Assembly: GCA_951230915.1 (NCBI GenBank)
Contig: OX579638.1
Span: 8,450,696-8,514,695, forward strand
DNA from: Antitrichia curtipendula
Lineage: Eukaryota > Streptophyta > Bryopsida > Hypnales > Leucodontaceae
Direction of reading: 5' to 3'
DNA: 64,000 nucleotides
Under the pieces are notes generated by a model, which saw nothing but the letters and a program-made list of their open reading frames with translations, did no database searches and was not told where the DNA came from. The position numbers were made by a program, and so were the translations under genes. Below, piece by piece: positions 49,660 through 60,606 of this stretch (positions are counted from its first letter, which is position 1; the number at the start of each line of letters is the position of its first letter).

Positions 49660-50995
49660 CTGTACTGCAGCCGCTGCATTGCTCTGGTTGCTCCATCTTG
49701 AGAAAGAAATGGCTTGGATCGATAGTATTCACCTGACTTCCGGAAAAAGAAAAAGAAAGCATGGTCCCACAAAATAATGCGGTATTTCTCAATGTACTCC
49801 TCAATTTCGTCCACATCATCTCTCTTTTTTCCAATCCACCATAATCTCCTCTGACTTCATTGTCTCATTCACAACTTGAACAGTAACAAACTCCAACTAC
49901 AAGCATGATTAGTAAACAGATTAGTTGCATCACCAATACAAGTGAGTCGACATACTGTTTAGCGGCATAAATCGGAAAGAAAGATTTACGGAACATGTCA
50001 ATTAAAATTCCTTACCTGAGCCCAGAAAGCAACCTTCGTCAACCATGCGTCTAATTTATCGTCTGTGACACCAACTGCTGTAAACCGCAATGCCACACGG
50101 TTCAAATCTCCGGAGTTCCACCAATTCAACCACTTCACCTTTAACTGTGGTTCTACAATCGTAATTGAAATTTTTTGGAGCTTCTCCAGTGACATCTCAG
50201 GCTTCTCGAATTGGCTCCAATGGTAATATATCTTGAATTCAAGCACAAAAGATTCATCAGTTAATAGACAATGTATCACTCATTTTTCACATTTGCAGAA
50301 GTGAACACATTGTAAAAGAGCCTTGACTGAATTTTCAATTATTAACATTTCTAGTCCACTACGAACAATATGAATTCCATGGATGGAATTATGATTCCAA
50401 CAATATCCGTTACGATATCAAATCAGGGTGCAAAGAAGAAATTCACACAAAACACCAACATTTCAATGAATTGAGTTAAAATAAGGACAAAATAATTTGC
50501 TTACCGCTTCGAGGAACTTAGGGCCATGCTTGGGATTTGCCACGCTTATCATTTTGTCAAACTCCGTTCGATAGGACTTCACTCTTGCCTGTGATGCACT
50601 TTCCATTGCATCGTGTATGCCACGAGCATTACGGTCTGACTTTGGTGTCTTCTCTATGTACAGTCGAGCCGCTTCATCCGCAGCGGCGGAGACATCTTGC
50701 TGCACATATCATGTAGCTAATAAGACCTCACTCCATGAATTACCAAAGAAACTTCAAAATAACATGTCAGCATGATTCAAGAATTTGATTATCAAATCTT
50801 ATCCGATTCAAGAATTTGATGAAAACATCCGAAGTCAATGGATACCAGGGGTAAGGTTTTGGTCTCGTCTCACAAGCCTTGTACTCATCCAATGTGAGTA
50901 ACTCCTTGAAATCAGGTAACTTCAATACCCCATATGAACTTATGCGATGCAATTTGTGTACCAAGTTCGTTTTCACATGCGCATTCTCATTGGAC
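49660..50995 (-). CDS. Middle helical exons of the ParB/MTase-like gene
   Basis: Four exons with recognisable borders. 50,995-~50,790 starts after ttttttgcag and encodes 'SNENAHVKTNLVHKLHRISS'. 50,699-50,505 encodes 'DVSAAADEAARLYIEKTPKS' and ends GCG|GTAAGC. 50,231-50,016 encodes 'WSQFEKPEMSLEKLQKISI' through 'TKVAFWAQ' with donor CAG|GTAAGG. 49,896-49,660 encodes 'LEFVTVQVVNETMKSEEIM' through 'GATRAMQRLQYR', donor CAG|GTAATT. Phases agree across the 50,505/50,231 and 51,081/50,995 joins. The exit of the first exon is unclear because of a short duplication ('attcaagaatttgat' twice). I see no known domain; the content looks mostly alpha-helical. Confidence 0.6.
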
Positions 50996-51080
50996 CTGCA
51001 AAAAACATCCAAACCAATTAGAGGTTCACTTAGAAACAAGTGTACAAACTCAATTTGGAAGGGAACTCATATAAACTTAC

Positions 51081-51851
51081 CTGTTTACGTCGTTCATCGC
51101 ATTGAGAAGAATGCCAGTATTGCCCTTTGATATGAGCAGTATAGAGTCCACTGAGAAATGCCAATCTGCATCATCTGAATGCAAATGGGAGATATACTTA
51201 CTCCAGGCTTGAAACCTGTGGTTCCCGTCCCAGATAAAGAACATATGGCCAGATAGAGAAGACAAGTGGATATCATCAGCTAATTGCCTCTCAAATACTT
51301 CGTTCTCTTTAACCCAATGCATGTCCTAACTCCCTATAATCTCATCAATGACAAGCTGAGATTTTCCAGTATCATCTGAAATGGATACGTAGAACACCCT
51401 GTCGCCTTCCCGATAGCCGTGTGCAAACTCCGCCTCCCAAACGCCTAACATCGGAGTGGAGAAGTGGTCGGACAAGCGGCAACGAAATCATTCTGCAAAA
51501 TGGAATTTTCAAGCGTGAGGAGTCGACTGGCTTGAAACGCAATTCTTGGATTATAGAAATGGAATCAAGCTTCTCCTTCACCCAAAAAGCATTCTCGGCC
51601 TCATCAATGCTGAGTCCAGCCATCATATCGTTTGCCAAGCTCTCCTCGTTTCTTGCTGTAGTTCCATCACCCGCACTCCCCAAGTCTTGAAATTCCACTA
51701 TACCATCGTGCTGAAGATCTTGAGACGTCTCAGGACTTTTGACTCCACTGTCCTTCTCTCCAACACTCTGCACTGGCTCAAGCTACGCGGCACCGTCATC
51801 CATGGCATCCTGCACCAGTCCAAACTTGAGCTCCTTGTTTCCATCGTCCAT
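51081..51851 (-). CDS. Exon(s) with acidic N-terminus and ParB-like domain
   Basis: Starts after the acceptor 'catttgttag' with an ATG and ends at the consensus donor CAG|GTAAGT. The first part is acidic ('VKSPETSQDL', 'NEESLANDMMAGLSIDEAEN'). After a frameshift it continues 'HGYREGDRVFYVSISDDTGK' and 'EVFERQLADDIHLSSL', then 'FIWDGNHRFQAWSKYI' and 'GILLNAMNDVNR'. DGNHR matches the DG(E/N)HR-type core of ParB/sulfiredoxin-fold domains, and the following 'lxxAMNDV' corresponds to the helix after that fold. The assignment is by eye and remote. Two in-frame stops and one frameshift lie in this stretch. Confidence 0.5.
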
Positions 51852-51941
51852 CTAACAAATGGATCACAACAACCAATAAGAACATAATCATTACACCGAT
51901 ATCTTTTGAACCAAACATATGAACAAAAATCGGAAGCTTAC

Positions 51942-51998
51942 CTCAGAATCACCGCCCAATGATAGAGACTCACTTGCGAGGACGTCTTCAGCTCCCAT
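51942..51998 (-). CDS. Small upstream exon of the ParB/MTase-like gene
   Basis: From tttgtag|ATG to GAG|GTAAGC, encoding MGAEDVLASESLSLGGDSE, in phase with the next exon. The ATG could be the start, or this could be an internal exon joined to the candidate first exon at 55,961-56,315. Confidence 0.5.
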
Positions 51999-52059
51999 CT
52001 ACAAACATTCCAGAAATCAACGTTAGACATACTAGGACACTAGAGAACGTGATGCTGGG

Positions 52060-53900
52060 TGACCTGCTCAAAACAAGGTACAGGGCGTGACCGCTAGAGT
52101 TCCTCGGCACCGAGGAGGTCCAAGCTCAGCTTATGTGAACCTGGCGACCATTACGTAACGAGGAGCTGGTCACCACAAACCGGAACCTGTCCATGCTGGT
52201 CGAAGCTGGTCACCGCATGACTAAACACAACCCAATAATTTGGTCACAGGTGATTTGCTCAAAACGAGGTTCAAGGCCTGACATTGAGAGTTCCTCGACG
52301 CAGAGGAGCTTCAAATTCTCCTCTTGGATTTCTATCCACGCTCGCGAACTGAGATCCAGCAATGAACTCTCACCGAAAAGAAGTGTTCACAAAACCTAAG
52401 TACAAACGCATTAGATAATGACCCTCTATATGACATAAGCAAAGCAGTGACGCGCTCGTAACAATGACTAGGGGCTCCCAGAGCTGGTCACCACAAATCT
52501 AAGCACTAACCCGAGAATTTGGTCAATGCATGATCAGCTCAAAACATTTGTGAATGCAAGACCGCAGGCGTTCCTCGTCGCCGAGGTGCCCCAAATCCAG
52601 CTCGGAAATCCTCTCAACTCTCCCGCTATCCTGGGTGACCTGCTCAAAACTCGTCGAAGGAGGTGACGGTGAGTGTTCCTCGGTGCCGAAGAAGTCCAAG
52701 CTCAGATCTTGGTAACCTGACAACCCTCAAGTAACGAGGAGCCAGTCACCGATAATCGAAACCTATCTAAGCTGGTCGATGCTGGTCACCGAACCACTAA
52801 TCAAGAACAAGAGAATCTCTACAAGTGATCTGCTCAAAAAAAATTTCAAGGCGTGCGGGCAGGCGTTCCTCGTCGCCGAGGAGCTCCAATTGTTCTCCAG
52901 GGTTTTTTGTCGACTCTCGCGTGATCCTGGGTGACCTGCTCAAAACAAATTGAGGGGCGTGACAGCGAGAGTTCCTCGGTGCCGAGGAGGTCCATGATCA
53001 GCCCTTGTTAACCTGACTACCCTCACGTATCGAGGAGCTGGTCATCGCCACAATTAACACAACCCCAGAAACCTGGTCACCAGTGACTTGCTCAAAACGA
53101 GGTTTGAGGTTTGATCACGAGAGTTCCTCGGTGCCTACTCTGCCATTCTCTGCTCTTGGAATTCTATGGACGCTCACGAACTGAAATCCGGCGAAGAACT
53201 CCACCCGAAAATAATTGTTCACAAATCCTAAACACCAACGCATCAGATCATGACCCATATCACGACATAAGCAAAGCAGTAGAGCGCTGGTAACACTGAC
53301 TACGGGCTCCCAAGAATTTGGTCACTGGATGATCGGCTCAAAACAAATTTCAAGACAAGACCACAAGCGTCCCTCGCCGCCGAAGAGGTCCAAATCCAGC
53401 TTTGGGTATTTCTATCGACTCTCGCGTGATGTTGGGTGACAGCGAGAGTTCCTTGGTGCCTTGGAGGTCCAAGCTCAGCTCATGTTAACCTAGCGACCCT
53501 CACGTACTGGGGAGGTGGTCACCGCAAATCGAAGCTGGTCGAAGCAGGTCACCGCAAATCTTGCCACAAAGCCGAGAAAATGGTCACTGGGTAATCTGCT
53601 AAAAACTAAGCTCGAGGCGTGACCACCAGTGGTCCTAGTCGCCGAGGAGCGCCAAATTCTGCTCTTGCATTTCTATCGACTTCCGCGTGTTGAGATTCTG
53701 CGCAGACCTCCTCCCCGAAAAGAACTATTTACGAACCCTAAGCACAAATGAACCAGATGCTGACCTTGTTCACGCTTACCCTATTTTTGTCGCGTACCTT
53801 AATTCTCTCGAGTACCGATTTCGACCAGAGATGTCCTCTCCGACAAGATTTGTTCACGATTGTGTCGATGCTTGTTACTAACCCGTGGAAGCTGGTCACA
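52060..53900. repeat. GC-rich array built around the CTCGG(C/T)(A/G)CCGAG palindrome
   Basis: About ten copies of 'gttcctcggcaccgaggagg' or close variants, near 52,099, 52,288, 52,570, 52,673, 52,865, 52,971, 53,121, 53,366, 53,450 and 53,628. They alternate with 'ctggtcacc', 'gtgacctgctcaaaac' and 'gaactgagatccagc.aagaa' blocks, giving a higher-order repeat. The array lies between the two divergent genes. Small frames inside it are repeat by-products. Function is inferred only: protein-binding cluster or promoter/enhancer. Confidence 0.8.
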
Positions 53901-55960
53901 GCGTGATCTGTTCAGAACCCCGTTCTAAACTTCGCCAAATACGTTTCTTTGCGCATGCTGTTTGGAACTATGCGACTATTAACTTGTCACGCGAGAATCT
54001 AAAATCGCATATTCCCCATCTTCTCTGCCAAAACATGTTTCGGTTTTTATGCAACAAATTCAGATTCTAATTGCAGCTAAGATAGGGTTGGACATATTGA
54101 ATTGCTAAATATCATAAAGTGGGCAGCTCGAGGAACACTAACCAGGAAGAACGGGAACGACAACAAGAACGTAAACAACAAGGAGAAGTGCTACGTCGGA
54201 CTGGTTTCTTTCGTACACAAAGTTTTAATGTCGGTCTTCATCGAAATCAGAAATATTAATTTGTATACATGAAATTGTAAAGTTTTTTGGACATTTGAAC
54301 ATATGGATTGAATAATATAAGCTTCTACAAAAAGGAAATTATCTTTCGTGTTTTGCCATGTATTTTCAAATGTCTTGGATTTAGAATTGTGGCCCAAAAA
54401 GTTCACAATCAGTTTTGAATTTAAATAATTAGTCTATTTTGCATTATTTTATTCATGTTCGTAAAACATTTCAAGACAAAATCAAATGTGAAGGACATCC
54501 AAAATAATCGTTTAATGCAACAATGTCCAGAAATTCAAAATGCTTAATAATTACCTTAGCACATTTGCCACCATATAATTATTAATCTTGGAAATTATAC
54601 TATTGGGCTGAAAGACATATTTATTATTTACCTGTTTAATAAAAAATTGGATAAGAAGTGATCTTCTACTTTCTGAGGAATTTAAAACAATTTTGAAAGT
54701 AGTGTGTTTGCTAAGTCTTTGGCAAGGTTTGCGAAATGGGTTCACTTGCATTCTGGATCTATTTTTGGCTTGAGTTTCAGCTGTGGAAATAAAACCAGAA
54801 CTCTTGACTCCACAAATTGGATGATATATTGTAGCGCACTGCTGGATTAGGTTTTAGAAATTATATGTTTTTAGCTTGCAAATTTTGCAAAACACAGTTA
54901 CGAGCTTGATATCATGAAAGTAGAGTATTTAGGTAAGAGTCTAGTGAACAATGATTTTACATATCATTCTTGCTACAAATTCATAAGTAGAAAGAGGTAG
55001 GAGAGAAAAGATAAATTTACAAAACTAATAAATTCTTTATCAAATTAATGTGCACTTATTCCAGTGGAATGTGATAGAATGTACCTTAAACCATCCAGGA
55101 ATTATGATAAATTCGAAAGGTTGCGTTCTTCAATGAATCCTGAATGTTATTTTTTTCACTACGATGCTCCACCTACTCAATAACCAAGAATATCCATTCT
55201 TTCTACTATCAAACCAAATGAGATGTATGAAGGCTTTCCAGATAGTCAAAAATATAATCAATGGAAAGAACAAACTATTAGTGAGAGGTCCAATCCCTAA
55301 TGCTGTTCGAACTGCCCTCCGTCCATTGTTTTGATCTTATTTGGTCGTAACTTCTGCCGCATAGTACCGATTCTGAAAGCAATTATATGACTACAAAGCT
55401 TATTATTTATTCTATCTTCCAAAAAAAATTTGTAATATGACATGAAAAAATCCAGCCCGATGGTACCTGCCCTGAAATGCATTTGTCCTCCGAGTTAACA
55501 ACGATTCTTCAAGGGTTGAGCCCTTAATTCCAACTGTCTCTACGGGTAACAATTATGTATGTTATTCTCTCAATTATCATTCCCACCATTGGGTCAAAAA
55601 TCAAGGCATTTTCACTACATCGTCTTAGAATAGTTTAAGAATAAGATCCTACGATTACATTTTCAATATGATGTCCTTCTCAGTTTTGCTCAAGGCAGTC
55701 CAAGTTCCTTGACAATGGTTACGGTTTTGAAGGTCACAATCTATTATAATTATCACATAAATCCAGGGTTATCGTTCATTGCTTATATCACGAACACTAC
55801 CCAATCTCTATCCAGCCTCTATAGTAGCACAGTATCCATTATATCTATTGAGAAAGGCAAATCTATCAAAATAATACCAAAGATTTCCCGAACAATACCT
55901 TTCACCAATAACTTGAATAACCAAAACATAAAAGAAAAACATGGATTTTACAACTTACAT
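53901..55960. other. Non-coding interior with a diverged family A insertion
   Basis: From ~54,900 to 55,520 there are diverged forward family A blocks: 'taagtagaaagaggtagg', 'tgccctccgtccattgtttt', 'agcccgatggtacctgccc' and 'cgagttaacaacg'. No gene is supportable in the rest. Confidence 0.5.
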
Positions 55961-56315
55961 GAAGAATTTGGTCCGACGCACTTCTTAGAAAACCAGGTAA
56001 TTGAGTCAATGATTCGAACTCAACTTCTTGCGCACCACTGGATTGCCCTCTTTCATCTTCAGAGTGAACTAAGGAGTCAAACTCTGATTCTAACAAATCG
56101 TTCTTGGAATTGTCATTAAGCCCAGCACTTTCAATCTTGCCCTCCTCCACTTTAGCTCCACTACCCAACCGCTCGAATGTAGAAGCCAAAGATGTTCCCC
56201 TCCCATCTCCAAACTTGGTCTGATAACGTCTAGCCATTCTAGACCTCTGAAGTTGTTTCCTTGTGGAAAACTTGAGACTTCCCCTTCGTGTCTTTCTATT
56301 TGGCTCTTCTCGCAT
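55961..56315 (-). CDS. Candidate first exon, basic N-terminus
   Basis: Opens with MREEPNRKTRRGSLKFSTRK and a nearby second Met ('MARRYQTKFGDGRGTSLAS'), then turns acidic ('LLESEFDSLVHSEDERGQ') and ends at a strong donor, CAT|GTAAGT (55,955-55,960). This is either the true first exon of the ParB/MTase-like gene, with a ~4-kb intron holding the palindrome array, or a separate small gene. The start lies 549 bp from the transposase start on the other strand, a divergent arrangement. Confidence 0.45.
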
Positions 56316-56863
56316 TACTCTCTATCTATATGGCCACTCCCATTGACCCACATAACTACTTGCATCATCTGCTTATTGCTGGTCTTTCTATTTTACTTTC
56401 TATACTGCCATGTATCTAACTTCTTACTGACTAGTTTAGACTCACTAATTTAACTTGTGCACCGCCAGAAACCTTTTGGAAAGTCTCAACGGATGCAATC
56501 CTTAACTACATTTTGAATGTTCCTACCATCTCACTTGCAAAGAATTTGAAATGCTACCAAATCTATACTAGATTTTTGTAACGACATTCTAAATACGCAT
56601 CTGACAACCGCCAACAGGGCATCGTTGTTTTGAATGTCATTATTGCGCTTCTATTAAAATCAAAGTTCACCAAGATACTGAATCACCCTAAACTGCCATG
56701 TAACTCCTTCCTCAGTACTGTCATTTATTTCTTTTTAACCGCTCTAAAGAATTTGAACTTCTACACAATTTCACTACCTTCGTGTATGCTACATTCTCTA
56801 CAAATCTAAGCCTTCCAATAAAGAGCATCATCTTCCCAATCCAATACTCTGTACTCGATTATT
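56316..56863. promoter_or_regulatory. Putative divergent promoter region
   Basis: Lies between the candidate minus-strand first exon and the transposase ATG. It is the only gap between the two genes where both could start. I see no unambiguous core-promoter motif, so this is positional inference. Confidence 0.3.
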
Positions 56864-59800
56864 ATGGCCATGGCCTCCATTCACGGTATGGACCGCTCTG
56901 TTCCATTGTCACTTCCTGTGGATGATGATGGTGTCGTATGGATCTCCGAGGCAATGCTCTCCCAACGCTTTAGATTACTTAGAACATCCATGTGGTTAGA
57001 GCAGGAAGTTTATGATGCCCAAGGTGTAGAAGTAGTTTCAACTGTATTGCAGAAGAAAAGAGTGAAGGATACAGAGCTAACCTGGAGACTTCCGGTTGGG
57101 AAATTCAGAGTTTTGGGCTATCCAATGGACAGTCCCTTAATTTTTACCCCAAAGTCTAGAAAGTCCACAATCCACACATCTTTCCCAACTTTTGTCAAGC
57201 TTGAGGGCTCCGAGAATGACACCATTCTTTTGAGTGAGTCATCTGATGACGATGTTGTTCCTAGATATCGAGTCCCGAAGTATTCTTTTCTCTCTCCAAT
57301 CACTGAAACCGTTGTAGAACCTGAAGAGAGCGGATCGCAATTCCTCTCGAGCTTACCCTCGCTAAATTCCCGACCATCTTTACCTCATTCTAAGGAAACC
57401 TCTTCCATTCTTGAAGTCCTTAGGCAATTGCAAACTAGACCACGTGGGAAGAATGACCTGAAGTTCTTAAATCTAGATACTCTACGTTGCGAAAAGGTCA
57501 AGTACTTACCACCAGAATTTAATGGAGATGTGCTTTTCGAACTCCCTCCTCTTCTTTCTTCTACTTCTCCATCTATAGCTCGCCAAATGGAAGGCATGGA
57601 TAAACGGTTCGATGGACATGCATGGACCAAAACTTACACCACTAACATTGTGAATGATTTCGGTCTCAAGTTTCGATCTTCTAGCTGTGTTGGTCACCTA
57701 CAGTGTAATAACACCGCTTGCCCGAGGTTACGACGCAACGGCTCACATAATGAAACAGAATGGGAGGGCCTTTCGCCGCACACCTTTCCTCTTGGAGATA
57801 TCCCTCTGCTGAACTCGACCCTTGTTTGCCGGATCTATAAGTCTCCTCCATCTTGCCTTGAATCTTGTCCGTCGAAAATGTATTACGTTGTCAACAAAAC
57901 TGGTATTGGTAGGGTTTGCATCCATATTGGTACTCACCAACATCCTATTGCTAAGGGCACTTGTCGCGAATCCGTTGAGAAAGTCATTGAGCTTGTAAGT
58001 AACAAAGTCTCCAAAACCCCTATTGCAAAGAACTCCGCCATTGCTCTAGCTGCTAGTAAGGAGTTCTTGTCAAATGAGATCTTTGCACTTGACCGGGAAG
58101 GCACGCCCGAACCGCTTCGTGGAGATTCCCTGGTCAGGATTATGGAGAAGTTTCGGATACTTAGTTCTCCAAACATCAGAAATGCTATCTCTTCCTTCCG
58201 ACCGACTGCTAATGGGGGACCACTTGACAATATCATCAAACTGAAATTGAAGAGTCCCTACGCATATATCCAAGACAGTGTCTTTCTAGGGCAAGGTCAA
58301 GAAAAGGTGTACATGTTCAAAATGTCAGAAGAAGGCCCGGGCAGCGGTGTCGACCTCGTAAAACGTATACAACCTGGTGGAGATCTCCAGAACTCTTGGA
58401 TCATGTTTGACCATGTCAAACGAGTAAGGGGCTGGACTACAATGTCCGCCCACGTCTATGACGCTGAGTACTGCCGTGTGATGAGCATCGCCGTCTGTGA
58501 CATGTAGAGCGAGGATGTCGAATCCCAGAAGTTGATGTGGCTGTCATTGAACAAGTTGATGGAACGCCATGGAATCTTGAACCCTAACTTCAAAGGCTTC
58601 ATGGTGGACAACGCCCAAGCAAATTGGAATGTTGTCCGTGTCATCTACGGAAATGGCGACCCAACCGTGAAGATGGTGGACAAAGAAAGATCTTGTCTAC
58701 TTCACTAGGTGACATCCCTGAACAAACACACCAATAAACTCATCAAACCGGAGTTTCAAGAACAACATGTCCGCCTTTGTTGACAATACAAAGACGCCAA
58801 GACATTTGAAGAAGCGGAAGAACTTTACCTTGGCATCAAAGGTTGGTGGCTCTCATCGCGTGCGGCCTCTGAAGATGCAGTGCGTGAATTGGACGACTGG
58901 TTGGGTTTCTGGCACTTCTGTTATCACCAGTTGGGAGGCTTCATGGACATGGTATAATCCTAAACCCTTTAACCCTAATTTCTAACTCCGGATCCCCCGC
59001 TGTAGCTGTACTTGTTAAGCCTAACCCTAAGCGAATCATCTTCTTTCATTTCAAGCACTACTGTACTAAAGTCTTGAATGTGTGCCGTGTAATACAGAAG
59101 TTGGACAATGAGCAATTGGCGGAAATGCCATCCTGCAATCTCGCGGAGACAGTGCACAACAAGTGGTTGCAAATGTCGGGCAACCGGGAGACTTGCCTCT
59201 ATGTAGCTACGGCGGACGACATGATGCGTGCCATGATGCAATCCACCAATTATTGGGCGTTCCTTCAAGGTCACGCATCTGGCACTAGGCTCCACCTCGA
59301 TGAGCTTCGTCTTCGGGCTGCCAGAAGGTCGAACGACCCAATAAAGATTGCTGCCACAATTAGCATGCTTCCTGGGGCAGATAGATTCACCACTAGGATT
59401 CCGCACTTGGAAGGGGAAGAGGTCTTTGGATCAAGCAAAAGAAAGTTAGATTTGCCACCCGGATCAGAAGAGGACTCCCACCGCCATGACAAAGTTAATT
59501 TCTCCCACCCCCGTGTTCAAACCCGTTCAACGCGAGCCCGAACTGACGTTGGGACTTCAAATGTCATCGCCACTCCCACTGAATCTATACCATCCTATCT
59601 TCCCCATGCTACTTCTATTCTTGAGACAGAGTGCAATCCATTGCAATGGCACATTACAAGAAGGTGGGGAAGAAATATCACAGCATTCAAGTGGGGCAGA
59701 AGAAAAAATGTGGTACACTTGTCTGCAAGGATAAGAAGAATGGTACCCCTACTCCAACTTATAACGGTCGCATGACCGAGTATGGAAGTAGAGCAATCGT

Positions 59801-60479
59801 CATTTTTGACTTCTGGTTTTGCCCCGATGATATCTTGCGATGTGTTCACGGATCCAAACTCAGGTGGGTGTATGACTGGCCCGTTCTTCCAATGATTTGG
59901 CCTGTTGCTCGTGGCACCCATTTGACAAAGGGTGAGATCCTCGTTCTGGAAGAGGGAGGCTTCCAACTTCAAACGAAGGACTTCGACATGTCTCCCCGGC
60001 GCCTTTTCCATAACTCATCCACATCAGCTATTGCTGACATTGTGAATCCAAGGCCGTCAGATGGTGCTTCACATCCTACCAAGCGATATGGCAGGACCAT
60101 CAAGCACTTTGAAGGCGCCCCTACTGTAGATCATCGCAACAAGTGGGAAACAGCCCGAAATGTCAAGGCTACTGTGAAGAACGTGACGCCAATTCCATAT
60201 CCCGGTTATGGAAGAATCATTACCATGGATTCAGGTATCTATTCCAAACAGAAGACATATATTGTTGTTGTATGTGACTTTCCGTCTTGCACGTGCGAAG
60301 ATTTTGTTACAATGAGCAGTGGAGCATTGGGCAAACGAAAAGCGTAGGTGAACTGCAAACACTTGTATTATGTCTACCGATTCTTGTGCAAGGCAAACTC
60401 TGAGGACGACAAGTACATACATGCACCAAGTCTTAGCTTTGATGAAGTACAAACCCTACTCCACCATAGTAATCTCTAA
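56864..60479 (+). pseudogene. SWIM-finger transposase, interrupted
   Basis: Opens with an intact 547-codon frame (ATG at 56,864) and continues to a TAA at 60,477-60,479, ~1,200 codons in all. Residues ~270-370 hold spaced Cys/His, including 'SCVGHLQCNNTACPRLRR' and 'CIHIGTHQHP', like the WRKY/GCM1 or FLYWCH-type fingers of Mutator-like transposases. The likely RNase-H core: Asp at 58,409-58,411 (residue 516, 'IMFDHVKR'), Asp at 58,607-58,609 ('GFMVDNAQANW') and Glu at 59,146-59,148 ('NLAETVHNKW'). The C-terminus is a SWIM finger. Breaks: TAG 58,505, TAG 58,706, TGA 58,781, TAG 60,345, frame changes near 58,950-59,000 and a shift near 59,630. All four stops can be explained by single C-to-T or G-to-A changes. 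It should excise and insert the element by its TIRs; KDZ/Zisupton affiliation is an alternative. Confidence 0.8.
60288..60362 (+). other. SWIM zinc finger (CxC...CxH)
   Basis: C-T-C at 60,288-60,296 and C-K-H at 60,354-60,362, in 'CDFPSCTCEDF' and 'VNCKHLYYVYRFLCK'. This is the CxCxnCxH pattern of SWIM fingers in MuDR-type transposases. A TAG at 60,345 sits where a Trp is usual before 'xCKH', which fits TGG to TAG. Confidence 0.8.
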
Positions 60480-60560
60480 GTTTTTTCTTTCTTGGTCATA
60501 ATAGTCCTAGCAAGTTATTGCCACTTTTTATTGTTTATGTCTAAAATCTCTCAAGAATTT

Positions 60561-60606
60561 GGAGGGCCAAAAGGCCTCCTCGGCACCGAGGAGGCCTTTT
60601 GGCCTT
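60561..60606. repeat. Subterminal hairpin near the right end
   Basis: ggagggccaaaaggcctcct, then cggcaccg, then the inverse. It is the counterpart of the two hairpins at 46,327-46,429 and lies just past the transposase stop, so it may also act in 3'-end formation. Confidence 0.85.

Larger units (their letters stand above)
47028..51998 (-). pseudogene. ParB-like / DNA methyltransferase-like gene
   Basis: A multi-exon minus-strand gene. Exons with good splice signals are 51,942-51,998; 51,081-51,851; ~50,790-50,995; 50,505-50,699; 50,016-50,231; 49,660-49,896; 48,547-49,257; 48,100-48,438; 47,699-47,978; 47,393-47,600; and 47,028-47,298. Domain order is an acidic N-terminus, a ParB-like domain, a helical middle, a Lys/Ser-rich linker, and a beta-class amino-methyltransferase fold with motif IV before motif I. 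Breaks: stops at 51,783-51,785 and 51,326-51,328; a frameshift near 51,460-51,500; a one-base excess in an A-run near 49,823; and a frame mismatch near the start of exon 48,547-49,257. The four catalytic-half exons are fully open. ParB-methylase pairings are known in phage and bacterial proteins, so a remote acquisition is plausible. Role in the element: unknown, possibly modification or marking of its own DNA. Confidence 0.7.

Noticed and set aside
52523..52723. Minus-strand 66-codon frame inside the array as an exon of the methyltransferase gene
   Set aside because: Its sequence is array repeat, and no good splice sites frame it.
53687..54070. Plus-strand frames in and after the palindrome array
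   Set aside because: They contain array repeat words and have no homologue that I recognise; repeat by-products.
58955..58985. Telomere-like string 'cctaaaccctttaaccctaa' inside the transposase
   Set aside because: A neighbouring frame reads it as Asn-Pro-rich coding ('NPKPFNPNF') next to transposase sequence, so coding with a frame change explains it better than interstitial telomere repeats.
58950..59056. Possible short intron in the transposase (GTATAA ... TTTCAAG)
   Set aside because: Sequence before the proposed acceptor stays open and protein-like ('AVAVLVKPNPKRII'), so frameshifts are more likely than an intron.
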